Assembly (NCBI GenBank): GCA_947460245.1
Contig: CANHGL010000014.1
Span: 1 to 46,113, forward strand
DNA: 46,113 nucleotides
Source: Sphingobacteriales bacterium
GTDB taxonomy: Bacteria; Bacteroidota; Bacteroidia; Chitinophagales; JADIYW01
Direction: 5' to 3'
In this document: positions 10,593-20,034 of the stretch, one piece after another
Layout: the number at the start of each line of letters is the position of its first letter
Numbering within the stretch: position 1 is the first letter of the stretch
Translations under genes and position numbers: made by a program
Notes under the pieces: model-generated
Seen by the model: the letters and a program-made list of their open reading frames with translations, nothing else
What the model was told of the DNA's origin: nothing
Databases searched by the model: none

Positions 10593-11018
10593 TTATTTCT
10601 TAAATAGACGCAGACATGCTTCTTCTTTGCTACGCATCAATGCTACATCTTTCGGTTTTTTATCTTTGTAACCACACAGATGCAGTAATCCATGAGCCAT
10701 CACTCTATGAAGCTCATTTTCCAGCGTTGTTTTGAATTGCTTTGCATTGGCTTCCACCCGTTCCAAAGAAATAAAAACATCTCCTTCCAGTTTTTTTTCA
10801 GTTTCTGAATTATCAAAGGTGATAATATCTGTAAGCGTATTATGCCCCAGATATTCAATATTTATTTTCAGCAATGCATCATCGTTCAGGAAAATATAAT
10901 TCAAATCCAGAATGCTTGCGCTTTCCTTCGCTGCAATATTTTTTAACCAACCTTTAATGGTATTGGGTTTAAAACAAGTAGGCTTTTTACAGCCATCAAA
11001 ATTGAAATGTATTGCCAT
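10593..11018 (-). CDS. ybeY: Endoribonuclease YbeY, rRNA maturation factor
   Basis: The 141-aa protein belongs to the UPF0054/YbeY metalloprotein family, which acts in 16S rRNA 3'-end maturation and ribosome quality control. The conserved block LGHNTLTDIITFD (residues ~57-69) and the metal site AHGLLHLCGYKD are visible. H109 and H113 match the first two ligands of H-x3-H-x5-H, while the third position is D119 instead of His. I recall this variant as common in Bacteroidota. Length is normal for the shorter family members. It lies 46 nt downstream of the RsbW-like kinase on the same strand. Confidence 0.92.
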   Translation of the reverse strand: MAIHFNFDGCKKPTCFKPNTIKGWLKNIAAKESASILDLNYIFLNDDALLKINIEYLGHNTLTDIITFDNSETEKKLEGDVFISLERVEANAKQFKTTLENELHRVMAHGLLHLCGYKDKKPKDVALMRSKEEACLRLFKK

Positions 11019-11064
11019 ATTTGGTAATCACAAAAATGCAAAAAAATAAAGAATAAGAATACGT

Positions 11065-11469
11065 TTAGGGTAGAATAAAAACCATCTCTACTGCTGATCC
11101 ATCCTTTTTGAAGAGCACCTCATCCGCTAGCTGTTGGATAAGAAATACGCCGCGACCACCCGGTTTCTCGAGAAACTCTTCACTGGTAGGATCCGCAAGT
11201 GTATATGGATTAAATCCGCCACCCTCATCGCTTATTTTTAATTGGATGGTGGCCTCTGTTTTAACTAATTCTATGGATACAAATTTCTGTATATCGAGGT
11301 TGTTACCGTGTTCGATGGCATTGGTTACTGCCTCAACAGCAGCCAATAATATATTTGCATACAATTCATCGCTAATTGCATATTGAACTTTTAACGATTC
11401 TAACATATTCTCTACTTTGGCAATCTCTTCCAAATTAGACGGAATCTTTAATTGAAATTGTTCACTCAT
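11065..11469 (-). CDS. Anti-sigma regulatory factor, RsbW-like serine kinase/ATPase
   Basis: About 134 aa, with a single GHKL ATP-binding domain (HATPase_c_2). The N box is AVEAVTNAIEHGN, the G1 box DEGGGFNP, and the G2 box GGRGVFLIQQLADEV. Such proteins bind sigma factors or phosphorylate STAS-domain antagonists in partner-switching circuits. No partner STAS protein, PP2C phosphatase or sigma factor is adjacent; the only sigma gene in the window is 31 kb away. An in-frame ATG five codons upstream (11484) is possible, but MSEQFQLKIPS is the more usual start. It lies between the DUF4175 gene and ybeY on the same strand. Confidence 0.88.
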   Translation of the reverse strand: MSEQFQLKIPSNLEEIAKVENMLESLKVQYAISDELYANILLAAVEAVTNAIEHGNNLDIQKFVSIELVKTEATIQLKISDEGGGFNPYTLADPTSEEFLEKPGGRGVFLIQQLADEVLFKKDGSAVEMVFILP

Positions 11470-11569
11470 AATTAGTCCATTCATTATAGCAGCTAATTAA
11501 GCTGATAAGTTCTAATAAATTAAAAGGTTTGCTTTGCAGTTGACCCAATATATACGTAAGCTGCATAGA

Positions 11570-14500
11570 TTAGTTAACAAGTCGCAAGTATTTTTCTACT
11601 AAATTTTTATAGAAAGGCTTTAAACTGGGGGGTACGGTCTGATATAGTTCAAGGGAAGACTTTCTTTTTTGAAGATATTCTTCAAGATTTGGTGGGAGCT
11701 TTCTAGGCACATCCAATCCTGTATTCGATTGTCTTTTTTCCTCCTGATCCTGTTCGCGTTGTGCCTTTTCCATCTCTAATAGTCTGGTTTCTATCTCTTT
11801 ATGCCGCTTTAATGCTTCGGGGGATAGTCGCTTGATGGCCAACTCTTTTTCTAAGTCATCCATTTTTTTCATCATATCTTCTACGCCTGACCCGTTTTTT
11901 TCTTCTTGTGACATTTTCTCTTTCATTTGTCGTAGAGCCTCTCTAATAGCAGCTTGTTTCTGCACTGCTTCAGCAAAATCTTTTCCCATTTGCTTCGGAT
12001 CTTTTCCCTGTTGCATAGCCTCTTTCATCTTTCCCAACTGTTCTCCCAGTTTCTTCTGTAGCTCGCTCATAGAAGGCTTCTCGCCCTTCCCTCCCGGTTT
12101 ACTACAAGAGCCGGATCCCGGTTTTTTCTGCTTCTGCATCTGCTGCAAATTGTCTAGGGACTCACTTAACATTAGTGCGAGGTTATTTGTGGATGTCATT
12201 ACTAACTGCTGTGCTACGCCTGTGGTATATTTATTTCTCGCTTCCAGATTGTCTAATGCTTTTTTCATTTCCCGGTTTAGTTTGTACATTTCATCGGAGA
12301 TAAAAGTCTGTATCTGGAATTGTCTTTTGCCTAGGCTCTGCAGGCTATCAGCTATCAGCTTCGCATCATCGCGAAGGTCGAATTGCTTCTGCATAATTTG
12401 AATATATTTAGGGCTCTCCGTTTCTGTTTCTTTTAACTCTTTTATTAACTTTTCCTGATCAAAGGATAACTTTACTAAGTTCTCCAGCAGCTGTCTGATC
12501 ATTTGAATATCTTCTGCGTTCTGATCCATCTGCATCTTATCGAGATCATTCTTCATCTTCTGTGCCATCTTCTGCATTTTTTGAGCAGAAGATTTTTGAG
12601 ATTTATAGGCTTTGTCATTTTCTTTCTTTTCCAGCTCTTTACTGCTTTTCTCCATGCTTTCCTGGATATCTTCAGAAGCCTGATTATTGCCTTTAGTATC
12701 TAATTTATTATCATTCTCTTTACTAAGTTTTTCCAGCTGTTTTACGTTTTCCTGTATGGCGTCAAATTTTTTATTCAGCTCCTGTTGTTGTTGAAGATCT
12801 TCCTTGGCTGCCTCATTTTGCTTAGTTGTCTCGCTGAGTTTTTCTTGTTTTTTAGACAATTCATTTAATTGATCTATTGTTTCCTGTGCCTTTTGCTCCA
12901 TTTGAAGTTGCTTAAAAAGTTTCTCCATCTTATCTAATTCCGACTTAAGGTCTTTATTGCTGATTTCCATCTTATCCAGATTTTGAAAAGCATTCTTCTT
13001 ATCCATTTTTTGTAATAGCTCTTCAATTTGCTTCATCAGGTCCTTCATTTCGTCTCCCAGCATATCTTGCATCATCTCTTGAAGTTTTTCCTGTTTCTCT
13101 AGAATTTCTTCATCTGGTTTTTTGTAGTCTAATTGATTTTTTAAGTTCTCATCGTATTTTTCCTTAATCTGTTTTAGTTCTTCTGCCAGTTCATCATGTT
13201 GCTGCTTTATCTTTTCCAGTTGTTTTTTGTCTTCCCAGGATAGCGAGTTTTTGCTGAGTATTTTCTCTTTCATAGCTTTAATCTGGCTAGCTAGTTGCCG
13301 AGCATCTTTAGAGGCAGCAGATAAATCATCTTTTATAGATTCGTTATTCTCCAGCTCTTGTTGTTCCAGTTTTTGAATACTGGGCATCTCATAAGCATAG
13401 AGTTGAGATTTAGTAGACTTAGAGCCTTTGATAGCATCGTTATCCCAGACTTCAAAGTAGTATTCCATTCTATCTCCAGGTCTGATATTATATTTTCTAA
13501 AGTCAAGTTGCTGGTTGAAATCAGTTGCAGATTTGTTGTTTAAAGGAATCAGTTGTTTTTTATTTTCCAATACGGTACCTTTTTCATCTTTGATTGTATA
13601 ATGGAATTCAAGCTTATTTAACCCATAATCATCAGAGGCCGTTCCCAGTAGTATGGCAAAATCTTTTTGTATGCTATCTTTTATTTGTTCTGCATAGATG
13701 GCAGGAAAATTATCTGGAGTAGCCTGTATAGTAAAGGAGATAGAATCACCAATAGCTACTTCATAATTTGATACAAATAGCGTGTACTGTTCATCTTTAA
13801 GTATGCGTTTAGAAAAGCTGAAATTTTCAGCTCCCTTTTTTTCAGCAGTATAGGATTGGCCATCCATAACAATTTTTACGTTATCAGTACCCGAGGTTTG
13901 AAAGTTCCATTCTATAAGTGTTCCGACAGGCACAATTAGATCACCTGTATTTTTTATCTGCTCCTGCTTGCGTCCGGTATAAGATGGATAAGAAAGTTGT
14001 GTGATAAAGTTTGCGAGGATGGGTTTTTTAAAGACTTCAATAGTATATGTATTGCTATTAAACTCATTGGCTGAAAAGCAGAATGGAATATTCTTTTGGA
14101 TATTGGTGAAACGATAAGAAAATCTATCGGCAGCAATTTTTTCCATCTTATAACTTCTGCCACCTTCTCTGATAAATACTTCATTGGGGACTGTTTTGCC
14201 CTCTATTTGCAATTGGATTTGAATATCTTCAAATTGCAGCAACTTCAGTGTTTTGTTTTTAAGCACAAATTCGAATGGCGCCTTTTTCGCATAAATCTTA
14301 TCTGGATGTAATAGTCGGGTGCTGCTTTCTTTTAGTATTTGAGGTGCAATAATTAATAACAGCACAATAACTGCAAGCGGCGGTAGTGCATATTTTAAAT
14401 ATTTCTGATTTTCTTTTAGTTGAATAGCGCTGGTGAAGGGTACTAACTTCAGAGACTCAGTTTTTTGATGAATGCTTGCTTCAATCAAATCTCTGTTGTA

Positions 14501-14866
14501 GGCATTTTGCGATTGTTGTTGAAGTTGTAATATATTTAATAATTTATCTTTTACATCGGAGAAGTGATTGCCTATAATAGTGGCTGCCTGTTCGTGTGAG
14601 ATCTGTTTTCCCAGTTGCAGATAATGTAAAAGAGGGCCTAATAACCATCTCCAACCGCTGAATAATAAGGAGGCAGAAAAAAGTAATAACCAGGCTTTTC
14701 TCGCAGCAGAAGAAAAATATAATTGATACTCGGAGAGAGAGATAAATAGGTATAAGCCCAAGGAAATAGAAAGAAATAGTAAGATGCCACGTAGCAGCTT
14801 GTTCAGATAATATTTTCTGATAAAAGCATCTAGTTTAGCAATCAACAATTGATAGTTGGTATCCAT
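11570..14866 (-). CDS. DUF4175 family large membrane coiled-coil protein
   Basis: A 1098-aa protein. Hydrophobic segments near residues 24-44, 56-76 and 157-175 anchor it in the inner membrane. Residues ~180-500 are beta-rich, Ig/bacterial-surface-like. From ~505 to ~1010 there is an unusually long K/E/Q/M-rich coiled-coil region, with runs such as MKEKILSKNSLSWEDKKQ and QEKLQEMMQDMLGDEMKD, broken near residue 920 by a Gly/Ser/Pro/Cys patch (KPGSGSCSKPGGKGEKP). The architecture matches DUF4175 proteins of Bacteroidota, which have no known biochemical role. The last ~60 residues (LPPNLEEYLQKRKSS onward) form a conserved tail. It is probably cotranscribed with the kinase and ybeY downstream. 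Confidence 0.88.
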   Translation of the reverse strand: MDTNYQLLIAKLDAFIRKYYLNKLLRGILLFLSISLGLYLFISLSEYQLYFSSAARKAWLLLFSASLLFSGWRWLLGPLLHYLQLGKQISHEQAATIIGNHFSDVKDKLLNILQLQQQSQNAYNRDLIEASIHQKTESLKLVPFTSAIQLKENQKYLKYALPPLAVIVLLLIIAPQILKESSTRLLHPDKIYAKKAPFEFVLKNKTLKLLQFEDIQIQLQIEGKTVPNEVFIREGGRSYKMEKIAADRFSYRFTNIQKNIPFCFSANEFNSNTYTIEVFKKPILANFITQLSYPSYTGRKQEQIKNTGDLIVPVGTLIEWNFQTSGTDNVKIVMDGQSYTAEKKGAENFSFSKRILKDEQYTLFVSNYEVAIGDSISFTIQATPDNFPAIYAEQIKDSIQKDFAILLGTASDDYGLNKLEFHYTIKDEKGTVLENKKQLIPLNNKSATDFNQQLDFRKYNIRPGDRMEYYFEVWDNDAIKGSKSTKSQLYAYEMPSIQKLEQQELENNESIKDDLSAASKDARQLASQIKAMKEKILSKNSLSWEDKKQLEKIKQQHDELAEELKQIKEKYDENLKNQLDYKKPDEEILEKQEKLQEMMQDMLGDEMKDLMKQIEELLQKMDKKNAFQNLDKMEISNKDLKSELDKMEKLFKQLQMEQKAQETIDQLNELSKKQEKLSETTKQNEAAKEDLQQQQELNKKFDAIQENVKQLEKLSKENDNKLDTKGNNQASEDIQESMEKSSKELEKKENDKAYKSQKSSAQKMQKMAQKMKNDLDKMQMDQNAEDIQMIRQLLENLVKLSFDQEKLIKELKETETESPKYIQIMQKQFDLRDDAKLIADSLQSLGKRQFQIQTFISDEMYKLNREMKKALDNLEARNKYTTGVAQQLVMTSTNNLALMLSESLDNLQQMQKQKKPGSGSCSKPGGKGEKPSMSELQKKLGEQLGKMKEAMQQGKDPKQMGKDFAEAVQKQAAIREALRQMKEKMSQEEKNGSGVEDMMKKMDDLEKELAIKRLSPEALKRHKEIETRLLEMEKAQREQDQEEKRQSNTGLDVPRKLPPNLEEYLQKRKSSLELYQTVPPSLKPFYKNLVEKYLRLVN

Positions 14867-14871
14867 CGGAT

Positions 14872-14900
14872 CTTAAAAATAGAGAATAGTTCATCTATTC
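14872..14900 (-). terminator. Weak hairpin terminator between the substrate-binding protein and DUF4175 genes
   Basis: GAATAG (14884-14889) and CTATTC (14895-14900) form a 6-bp stem with a 5-nt loop. On the minus strand the stem is followed by TCTATTTTT. The stem is short and AT-rich, so termination would be partial; it may only attenuate transcription into DUF4175. Confidence 0.3.
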
Positions 14901-14933
14901 ACCATCAAATTCTGTTATTTTTATGCTAAGGGC

Positions 14934-16670
14934 TTACTTTTTCTTTTCTCCCGTAGGAACAAAGTAAACAGCCCTAAAGTCTCTGAGCTCCATGGCGTTT
15001 TGGGGACAGTTACGCACATTGGATTGCAGCAGACGAAAATCCATATCATAATAGATAGGTAATACAACAGCATCTTCTATCACTTGTTGATCGGCCTTAG
15101 CATAAAGAAGATTTCTCTTTTCCTCATCTACAGTCGATATGGCTTCATTAAAATAGGCATCAAATATTTTACTCTTATATCGGAAGGAGTTAATATAGGT
15201 TTTCTGCTGAATATCATCAGGTACATACTTGCTGTGAAAGAGATTTAGAAAATTTTCTGCGTCCGGGTAGTCTGCAACCCATCCTAGCCTGTAGAAATCT
15301 GTTTTAGCAGATTCTACTGCCTCTGTATGTTGTGCCCAAGGAACAACAAGTAGTTCTATTTGTATGCCTAAGGTTTCTTCTATCATCTTCTTTAGTGCTT
15401 CTGCTACCTGCGAATTACGTGAGCCACCAGAGTTTAGTTCGAGTGTTGTTGTAGGAAATCCTTTCCCTTTAGGAAATCCTGCCTTAGTCATATATTCCTG
15501 TGCCTTACCGGGATCGAATGAAAACCCCTTCACTAACTTAGAATCGAAACTGCCTGTTCCAGGAGGTACGGAGCCATATATAGCTGGAAATCCTGAGCCC
15601 TTTAACGTAAAATCACATAATTTTTGTCGATCTATAGCATAGCAAAAAGCTTTTCGAACATTTATATTATTAAAGATTTTCCCCTGGTGCTGGAAGCCAT
15701 AATATTGAAGTGAAATAGAAGGTGTGAACTGCAGCTGAAAGTCTTTATAAGCAGGTTTTAGATTTCTCTTGTAATCTATGATTTCATCTATCATTTCTAA
15801 AGGAAATCTGTATACTAAATCGCTATTGCCTTTTTTGAATTCTAACAGTTCGTTTTTTTTCTCTTTTATATAGCTGATTTTTATTGCATCTAGATACGGT
15901 AGCTGATTGCCAAAGCTATCTCTTCCCCAGTAATTCGGATTCCTTGATAAAAAGGTTACCTGGTTTTCTCTGTTGATCTTGATATAGAATGGTCCTGTAC
16001 CAACAGTATGATTTCGCAATTCACCACCATATTTTTGTACAGCTTCGGATGGATAAATTTTCGCGAACACCAATCCCAGCCTGGCAAGAAAAACGGCATA
16101 AGGCTTTTCTAATTCTATTTCTACAGTGTAGTCGTCAATCACTTTAACGCCACTCACACCCTCTTCAGGGATAATACCTTTTGAAGTCAGTGAATCATAA
16201 TTACTTGCACCTTTTACAATATCCTTAAAAATCCAGAATCCTTGATTGTCTGCGGGATTATGAAAGCAGAGCCTGTCAAAACAAAATTTTATATCTGTGG
16301 CTTTTAGTGCTCGTCCTTTCCCATTCGTGAAACAAGGGTCATCATGAAAGAAGACATCCTTTCGCAAATGAAAGGTATATTTTGTGCCTTTCGGGTCTAT
16401 TTCCCATTGTGTTGCAAGACATGGAATCACGGCTAAAGTGTTAACGTCAAAGGTTACTAATCCCTCATAGATTTGGTCGCATAAACGATGTGCAGTAACT
16501 TCTGTGATATTTAAAGGATATAATGTCTTGAAGTATTCTTCTTCATTGTAGCGAAACGTACCCCCATAATATACATCACCCTTCCCTTGTCGTAATTTGT
16601 CATTACGTTTTATTGCACTTTCACAGGAGATCAGTAGAAGGGTAATCAAAAGAAGTGTTAGGTGTCGCAT
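14934..16670 (-). CDS. ABC-type peptide/nickel substrate-binding lipoprotein (SBP family 5)
   Basis: This 578-aa protein starts with a lipoprotein signal (MRHLTLLLITLLLISC) with the lipidated cysteine at C16. The mature part has the family-5 solute-binding fold: YNEEEYFKTLYPLNITEVTA, RLCDQIYEGLVTFD, FHLRKDVFFHDD, VGTGPFYI, and VRKAFCYAIDRQKL near the hinge. It would bind oligopeptides or similar ligands for import by a DppBCDF/OppBCDF-type permease, but no permease or ATPase gene lies nearby. Such orphan binding proteins are frequent in Bacteroidota and pair with permeases elsewhere. It is followed by a weak hairpin and the DUF4175 gene; upstream, 21 nt separate it from the exonuclease gene. 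Confidence 0.92.
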   Translation of the reverse strand: MRHLTLLLITLLLISCESAIKRNDKLRQGKGDVYYGGTFRYNEEEYFKTLYPLNITEVTAHRLCDQIYEGLVTFDVNTLAVIPCLATQWEIDPKGTKYTFHLRKDVFFHDDPCFTNGKGRALKATDIKFCFDRLCFHNPADNQGFWIFKDIVKGASNYDSLTSKGIIPEEGVSGVKVIDDYTVEIELEKPYAVFLARLGLVFAKIYPSEAVQKYGGELRNHTVGTGPFYIKINRENQVTFLSRNPNYWGRDSFGNQLPYLDAIKISYIKEKKNELLEFKKGNSDLVYRFPLEMIDEIIDYKRNLKPAYKDFQLQFTPSISLQYYGFQHQGKIFNNINVRKAFCYAIDRQKLCDFTLKGSGFPAIYGSVPPGTGSFDSKLVKGFSFDPGKAQEYMTKAGFPKGKGFPTTTLELNSGGSRNSQVAEALKKMIEETLGIQIELLVVPWAQHTEAVESAKTDFYRLGWVADYPDAENFLNLFHSKYVPDDIQQKTYINSFRYKSKIFDAYFNEAISTVDEEKRNLLYAKADQQVIEDAVVLPIYYDMDFRLLQSNVRNCPQNAMELRDFRAVYFVPTGEKKK

Positions 16671-16691
16671 GGAAGCTAATGGTTATTGATA

Positions 16692-17468
16692 TTAAAGTTT
16701 AAGTTTAAGATAGATAGGACAGTGATCGGAATGAACTACATCCATGAAGATGGCTGCATCCATAATTTGCTGCTCGAGTTCTTTGGAGGCCACCTGATAA
16801 TCTATACGCCAGCCCTTATTGTTAGTGCGAGCATTTGCCCTGTAGCTCCACCAGGAGTAAGCCGCTTTTTTTTCCGGATGACAATAACGGAAGGTGTCTA
16901 CAAAGCCACTTTCAAAATAGTTAGTCATCCACTCGCGTTCCTCAGGGAGGAATCCGGAGCTGTTTTTATTGCCAATAGGATCATGGATGTCTATAGCCTG
17001 ATGGCAGATATTATAATCGCCTGAAATAATAATTTTCTTTTTTTCTTGCTTCAATGCATGGATATATTGATAGAAATCATTTAGATAATCCATTTTAACC
17101 TGTTGTCGTTCATCCCCACTGGATCCCGATGGAAAGTAGCTATTGATTACCGTAATATCATCTATATCGAATCGGATTAGCCTACCCTCAAAATCATATT
17201 TTTCAATGGACATTCCTTTTATAACACTTGAATGTTCTCTCTTGATGAGAACTCCCACGCCTGAATACCCTTTTTTTTGAGCAGAAAACCAATAATGGGT
17301 ATACCCAATCTCGTCAAATAATTCTTTTGGAATATCTGATTCATTGGCTTTAATTTCCTGAAAGAGATATATGTCGTAGTTGGTTGCCCGGATCCAGTCT
17401 ATCAATCCTTTCGTAATCGCTGAGCGAATACCATTTATATTATAGGATACTATTTCTAAGGTGTTCAT
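16692..17468 (-). CDS. xth: Exodeoxyribonuclease III / AP endonuclease family protein
   Basis: A 258-aa enzyme of the EEP (exonuclease-endonuclease-phosphatase) fold acting in base-excision repair on abasic sites and 3' ends. The catalytic blocks are all visible: YNINGIRSA, LFQEIKANE (metal-binding Glu), ISGDYNICHQAIDIHDP (Asp/Asn pair), GWRIDYQVAS, and the terminal SDHCPIYLKL (Asp-His). Full length. I place the start at the ATG at 17468 (MNTLEIVSYNING), which matches the family N-terminus; another in-frame ATG is six codons upstream at 17486. It is divergent from the DUF5686 gene, whose GTG lies only 52 nt away, so the two promoters must overlap. Confidence 0.94.
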   Translation of the reverse strand: MNTLEIVSYNINGIRSAITKGLIDWIRATNYDIYLFQEIKANESDIPKELFDEIGYTHYWFSAQKKGYSGVGVLIKREHSSVIKGMSIEKYDFEGRLIRFDIDDITVINSYFPSGSSGDERQQVKMDYLNDFYQYIHALKQEKKKIIISGDYNICHQAIDIHDPIGNKNSSGFLPEEREWMTNYFESGFVDTFRYCHPEKKAAYSWWSYRANARTNNKGWRIDYQVASKELEQQIMDAAIFMDVVHSDHCPIYLKLKL

Positions 17469-17520
17469 TTTATAGGTATTCGTCATTATAGATTAGACAA
17501 CTATTAATTAACTTCACGGT

Positions 17521-19998
17521 GTGAGGCTAATTAAGACAAATATACTATTCCTTTTATTTATAGGCTATTTTTCTGCTTTAGGTCAGACTTTTATAGAAGG
17601 ACAAGTTGTGGATGTAAAAACCCGTATGGCTGTGGCGTATGCCAACATCTATATAAAAGGAACAACCATTGGAACTACTACTAATGATACCGGTTATTTT
17701 AAGCTTCAATTAAATGCTTTTTATGATTCTATATCCGCTGCCTATTTGGGTTATGAGGAGTCTACCTTGCCCATAAAAAGGCGGGTTAAACAACAGATTA
17801 ATTTCGAATTGCAAGGCTCCGAAAGTATGTTGGCAGAAGCAGTAATTGTAGCCAGCAAAGAGAGCCTGGAAGATTATTTAATCAGAAAGGTTTTAGAGAA
17901 TAAGGGTAAAAACGATAAAAAGAATCTGCGTAACTATAGTTATGAGTTCTACAATAAGATAGAGCTGGATGTAAAAAATCTTTCTCAGAAGTTTATGAAT
18001 AGAAAGGTGTTTAAACCTTTTAAGTTTGTCTTTGACAATATAGATAGCACCTCAGAGGAAGAGCCATTTCTACCGATGTTATTGTCTGAAAATATTTCTG
18101 AATTTTATTATTCTAATAAACTCAATAGAAAAAGAGAAGTCATTGTGGCTTCTAAAATTTCAGGTATCAATGACGCTAGTTTCTCAGAGTTCCTGGGATC
18201 TACCTACCAGGACATCAATATCTATGATAATGCATATGAAATTATGCAGAAGCAGTTTATAAGCCCTATAGCCAATGCTTGTAAGGCATTTTATCGGTAT
18301 AAGGTAGTAGATACTTTGGTGCTGGATAATGTAGTACACTATAAATTGATTTTTGAGCCTAAAACCAAAGGAGATAATACTTTCTATGGCAGTATGATTG
18401 TTTCAGAAAATAGTTATGCCATTAAGAGCATTCAGTTACGTATGGCGCCTCATGTGAATATCAATTTCATTAAACGAATTGAGCTCAACCAGGAATTTGA
18501 ATTTATTAATAAGCAATTCTGGATGATTACTACCGATCACCTACTGATAGAATTTGCGCCTTTGGAAAAAACTCCTGCGATAGTGGCTCGTAAAAATGCC
18601 TCTTATAGAAATTTCCGAATTAATGATGTTTATAATGACTCCATCATGGCTACGCTTAAAGAGCAGGTAACTATGGATGAGCAGAAAATCAGAAAAGATC
18701 AGGCGTTTTGGGATACGTCAAGATTCATAAGTCTTACTAAGAATGAAGCGGCAGTTTACCATATGATAGACACCATACAGAAACTTCCTGCCTATAAGAC
18801 CTATGTAGATATTATCAACTTCGTATTGAATGGCTATTATAAAACAGGTCCTGTAGAATTTGGGCCTATAGTTAGTTTGGTAAGTTATAATAATCTAGAG
18901 GGATGGCGCTTTGGAATGGGTGTGCGTACTAACTCAAAATTATGTAACTGGGCACAAGCGGGAGGTAATATAGCCTATGCAATACGCGATAAGCGCGTGA
19001 AAGGAGGAATTGGAGTGCAGTTTCTTGTAGATAAATATCCTCGACAGATAATCAGTGCTAGTTATTTGCATGACGTAGGTAAGATGAGCAGAACTAATGA
19101 TCTTCTTTCTTCAGACAACATATTAAATGTAATTATTTTAAGAAGAAGACCTCAATTTCGGCTATTGTACCTCGATATCGCCAAGATAAGCTATGAGATA
19201 GAATATAAACAGGGGTTAAGCATGGGCATTACGCTTCAGAATAGAAGGATAGAGCAAGGCTCAGTTCCTTTTCAGTATCTCTACCTTGGAAGTGAGCCCA
19301 CTCCAGATACAATAGATGGGCTAAATGAAACAGAATTGGTATGGAAGGCCAGGTTTGCAATTGGAGAAAAGTATATCGATAAGCAGTCTTTGTTTAGAAG
19401 CACCTTGAATGCAGGACAAATTCCCGTATTGCAATTGGAGTATGTATATGGCATCAAAGGGTTTTTAGGTAGTCAGTATAATTATCATAAACTCACCTTA
19501 TCATTTACAGATATAATACCTGTGAGAACTATTGGAAGATTTGAAATCAAGCTACAGGCGGGTAAGGTATTTGGCAAAGTCCCTTTTCTACTCTCTGAGG
19601 TGCATGACGGAAATCAGACTTTTGCTTTTAGCAATACCGCATTTAACCTAATGAACGACTATGAATTCTATAGTGATCAGTATTTACAATGGAATTTTTC
19701 ACATCATTTTGACGGATTTTTTCTAAATAGAATCCCAGGGATAAGAAAACTGAAACTTAGAGAGGTAATACATACCCGAGGTGTTTGGGGAAATGTATCT
19801 GCAAATAATATCGAGCAAAATCAACTGAATAACGGGTTTATTCATCCGATAGGGAAGGTGCCTTATGTGGAGGTGGGATTCGGGCTGGAGAATATTCTAA
19901 AATTCATCCGCTGGGACGTAATGTGGAGGGTTACCCACCGAGACAATCCGAGGGCATACAATTGGATCATGACCTTTGGCTTCAACTTTAATTTTTAG
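17521..19998 (+). CDS. DUF5686 outer-membrane protein with CarboxypepD_reg-like N-terminus
   Basis: An 825-aa protein. The signal peptide is RLIKTNILFLLFIGYFSALG with cleavage near GQT. Residues ~22-105 form a carboxypeptidase-regulatory-like beta-sandwich (IEGQVVDVKTRMAVAYANIY, then TIGTTTNDTGYF), the plug-like domain that precedes many Bacteroidota outer-membrane barrels. The rest matches the DUF5686 family, with many aromatic beta-strand segments and a terminal strand WIMTFGFNFNF ending in Phe, typical of an outer-membrane barrel. The start is GTG at 17521; no in-frame ATG precedes the signal peptide. Substrate and role are unknown. The CBS gene follows after 36 nt. Confidence 0.88.
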   Translation: MRLIKTNILFLLFIGYFSALGQTFIEGQVVDVKTRMAVAYANIYIKGTTIGTTTNDTGYFKLQLNAFYDSISAAYLGYEESTLPIKRRVKQQINFELQGSESMLAEAVIVASKESLEDYLIRKVLENKGKNDKKNLRNYSYEFYNKIELDVKNLSQKFMNRKVFKPFKFVFDNIDSTSEEEPFLPMLLSENISEFYYSNKLNRKREVIVASKISGINDASFSEFLGSTYQDINIYDNAYEIMQKQFISPIANACKAFYRYKVVDTLVLDNVVHYKLIFEPKTKGDNTFYGSMIVSENSYAIKSIQLRMAPHVNINFIKRIELNQEFEFINKQFWMITTDHLLIEFAPLEKTPAIVARKNASYRNFRINDVYNDSIMATLKEQVTMDEQKIRKDQAFWDTSRFISLTKNEAAVYHMIDTIQKLPAYKTYVDIINFVLNGYYKTGPVEFGPIVSLVSYNNLEGWRFGMGVRTNSKLCNWAQAGGNIAYAIRDKRVKGGIGVQFLVDKYPRQIISASYLHDVGKMSRTNDLLSSDNILNVIILRRRPQFRLLYLDIAKISYEIEYKQGLSMGITLQNRRIEQGSVPFQYLYLGSEPTPDTIDGLNETELVWKARFAIGEKYIDKQSLFRSTLNAGQIPVLQLEYVYGIKGFLGSQYNYHKLTLSFTDIIPVRTIGRFEIKLQAGKVFGKVPFLLSEVHDGNQTFAFSNTAFNLMNDYEFYSDQYLQWNFSHHFDGFFLNRIPGIRKLKLREVIHTRGVWGNVSANNIEQNQLNNGFIHPIGKVPYVEVGFGLENILKFIRWDVMWRVTHRDNPRAYNWIMTFGFNFNF

Positions 19999-20034
19999 CA
20001 GGGTATTCTATTATTTTATACATTTACAACCAAG

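Noticed and set aside
11832-12401. 189-aa plus-strand ORF inside the DUF4175 gene
   Set aside because: It is the antisense shadow of the K/E/Q-rich coiled coil, giving a Phe/Ser/Cys-rich translation without family motifs.
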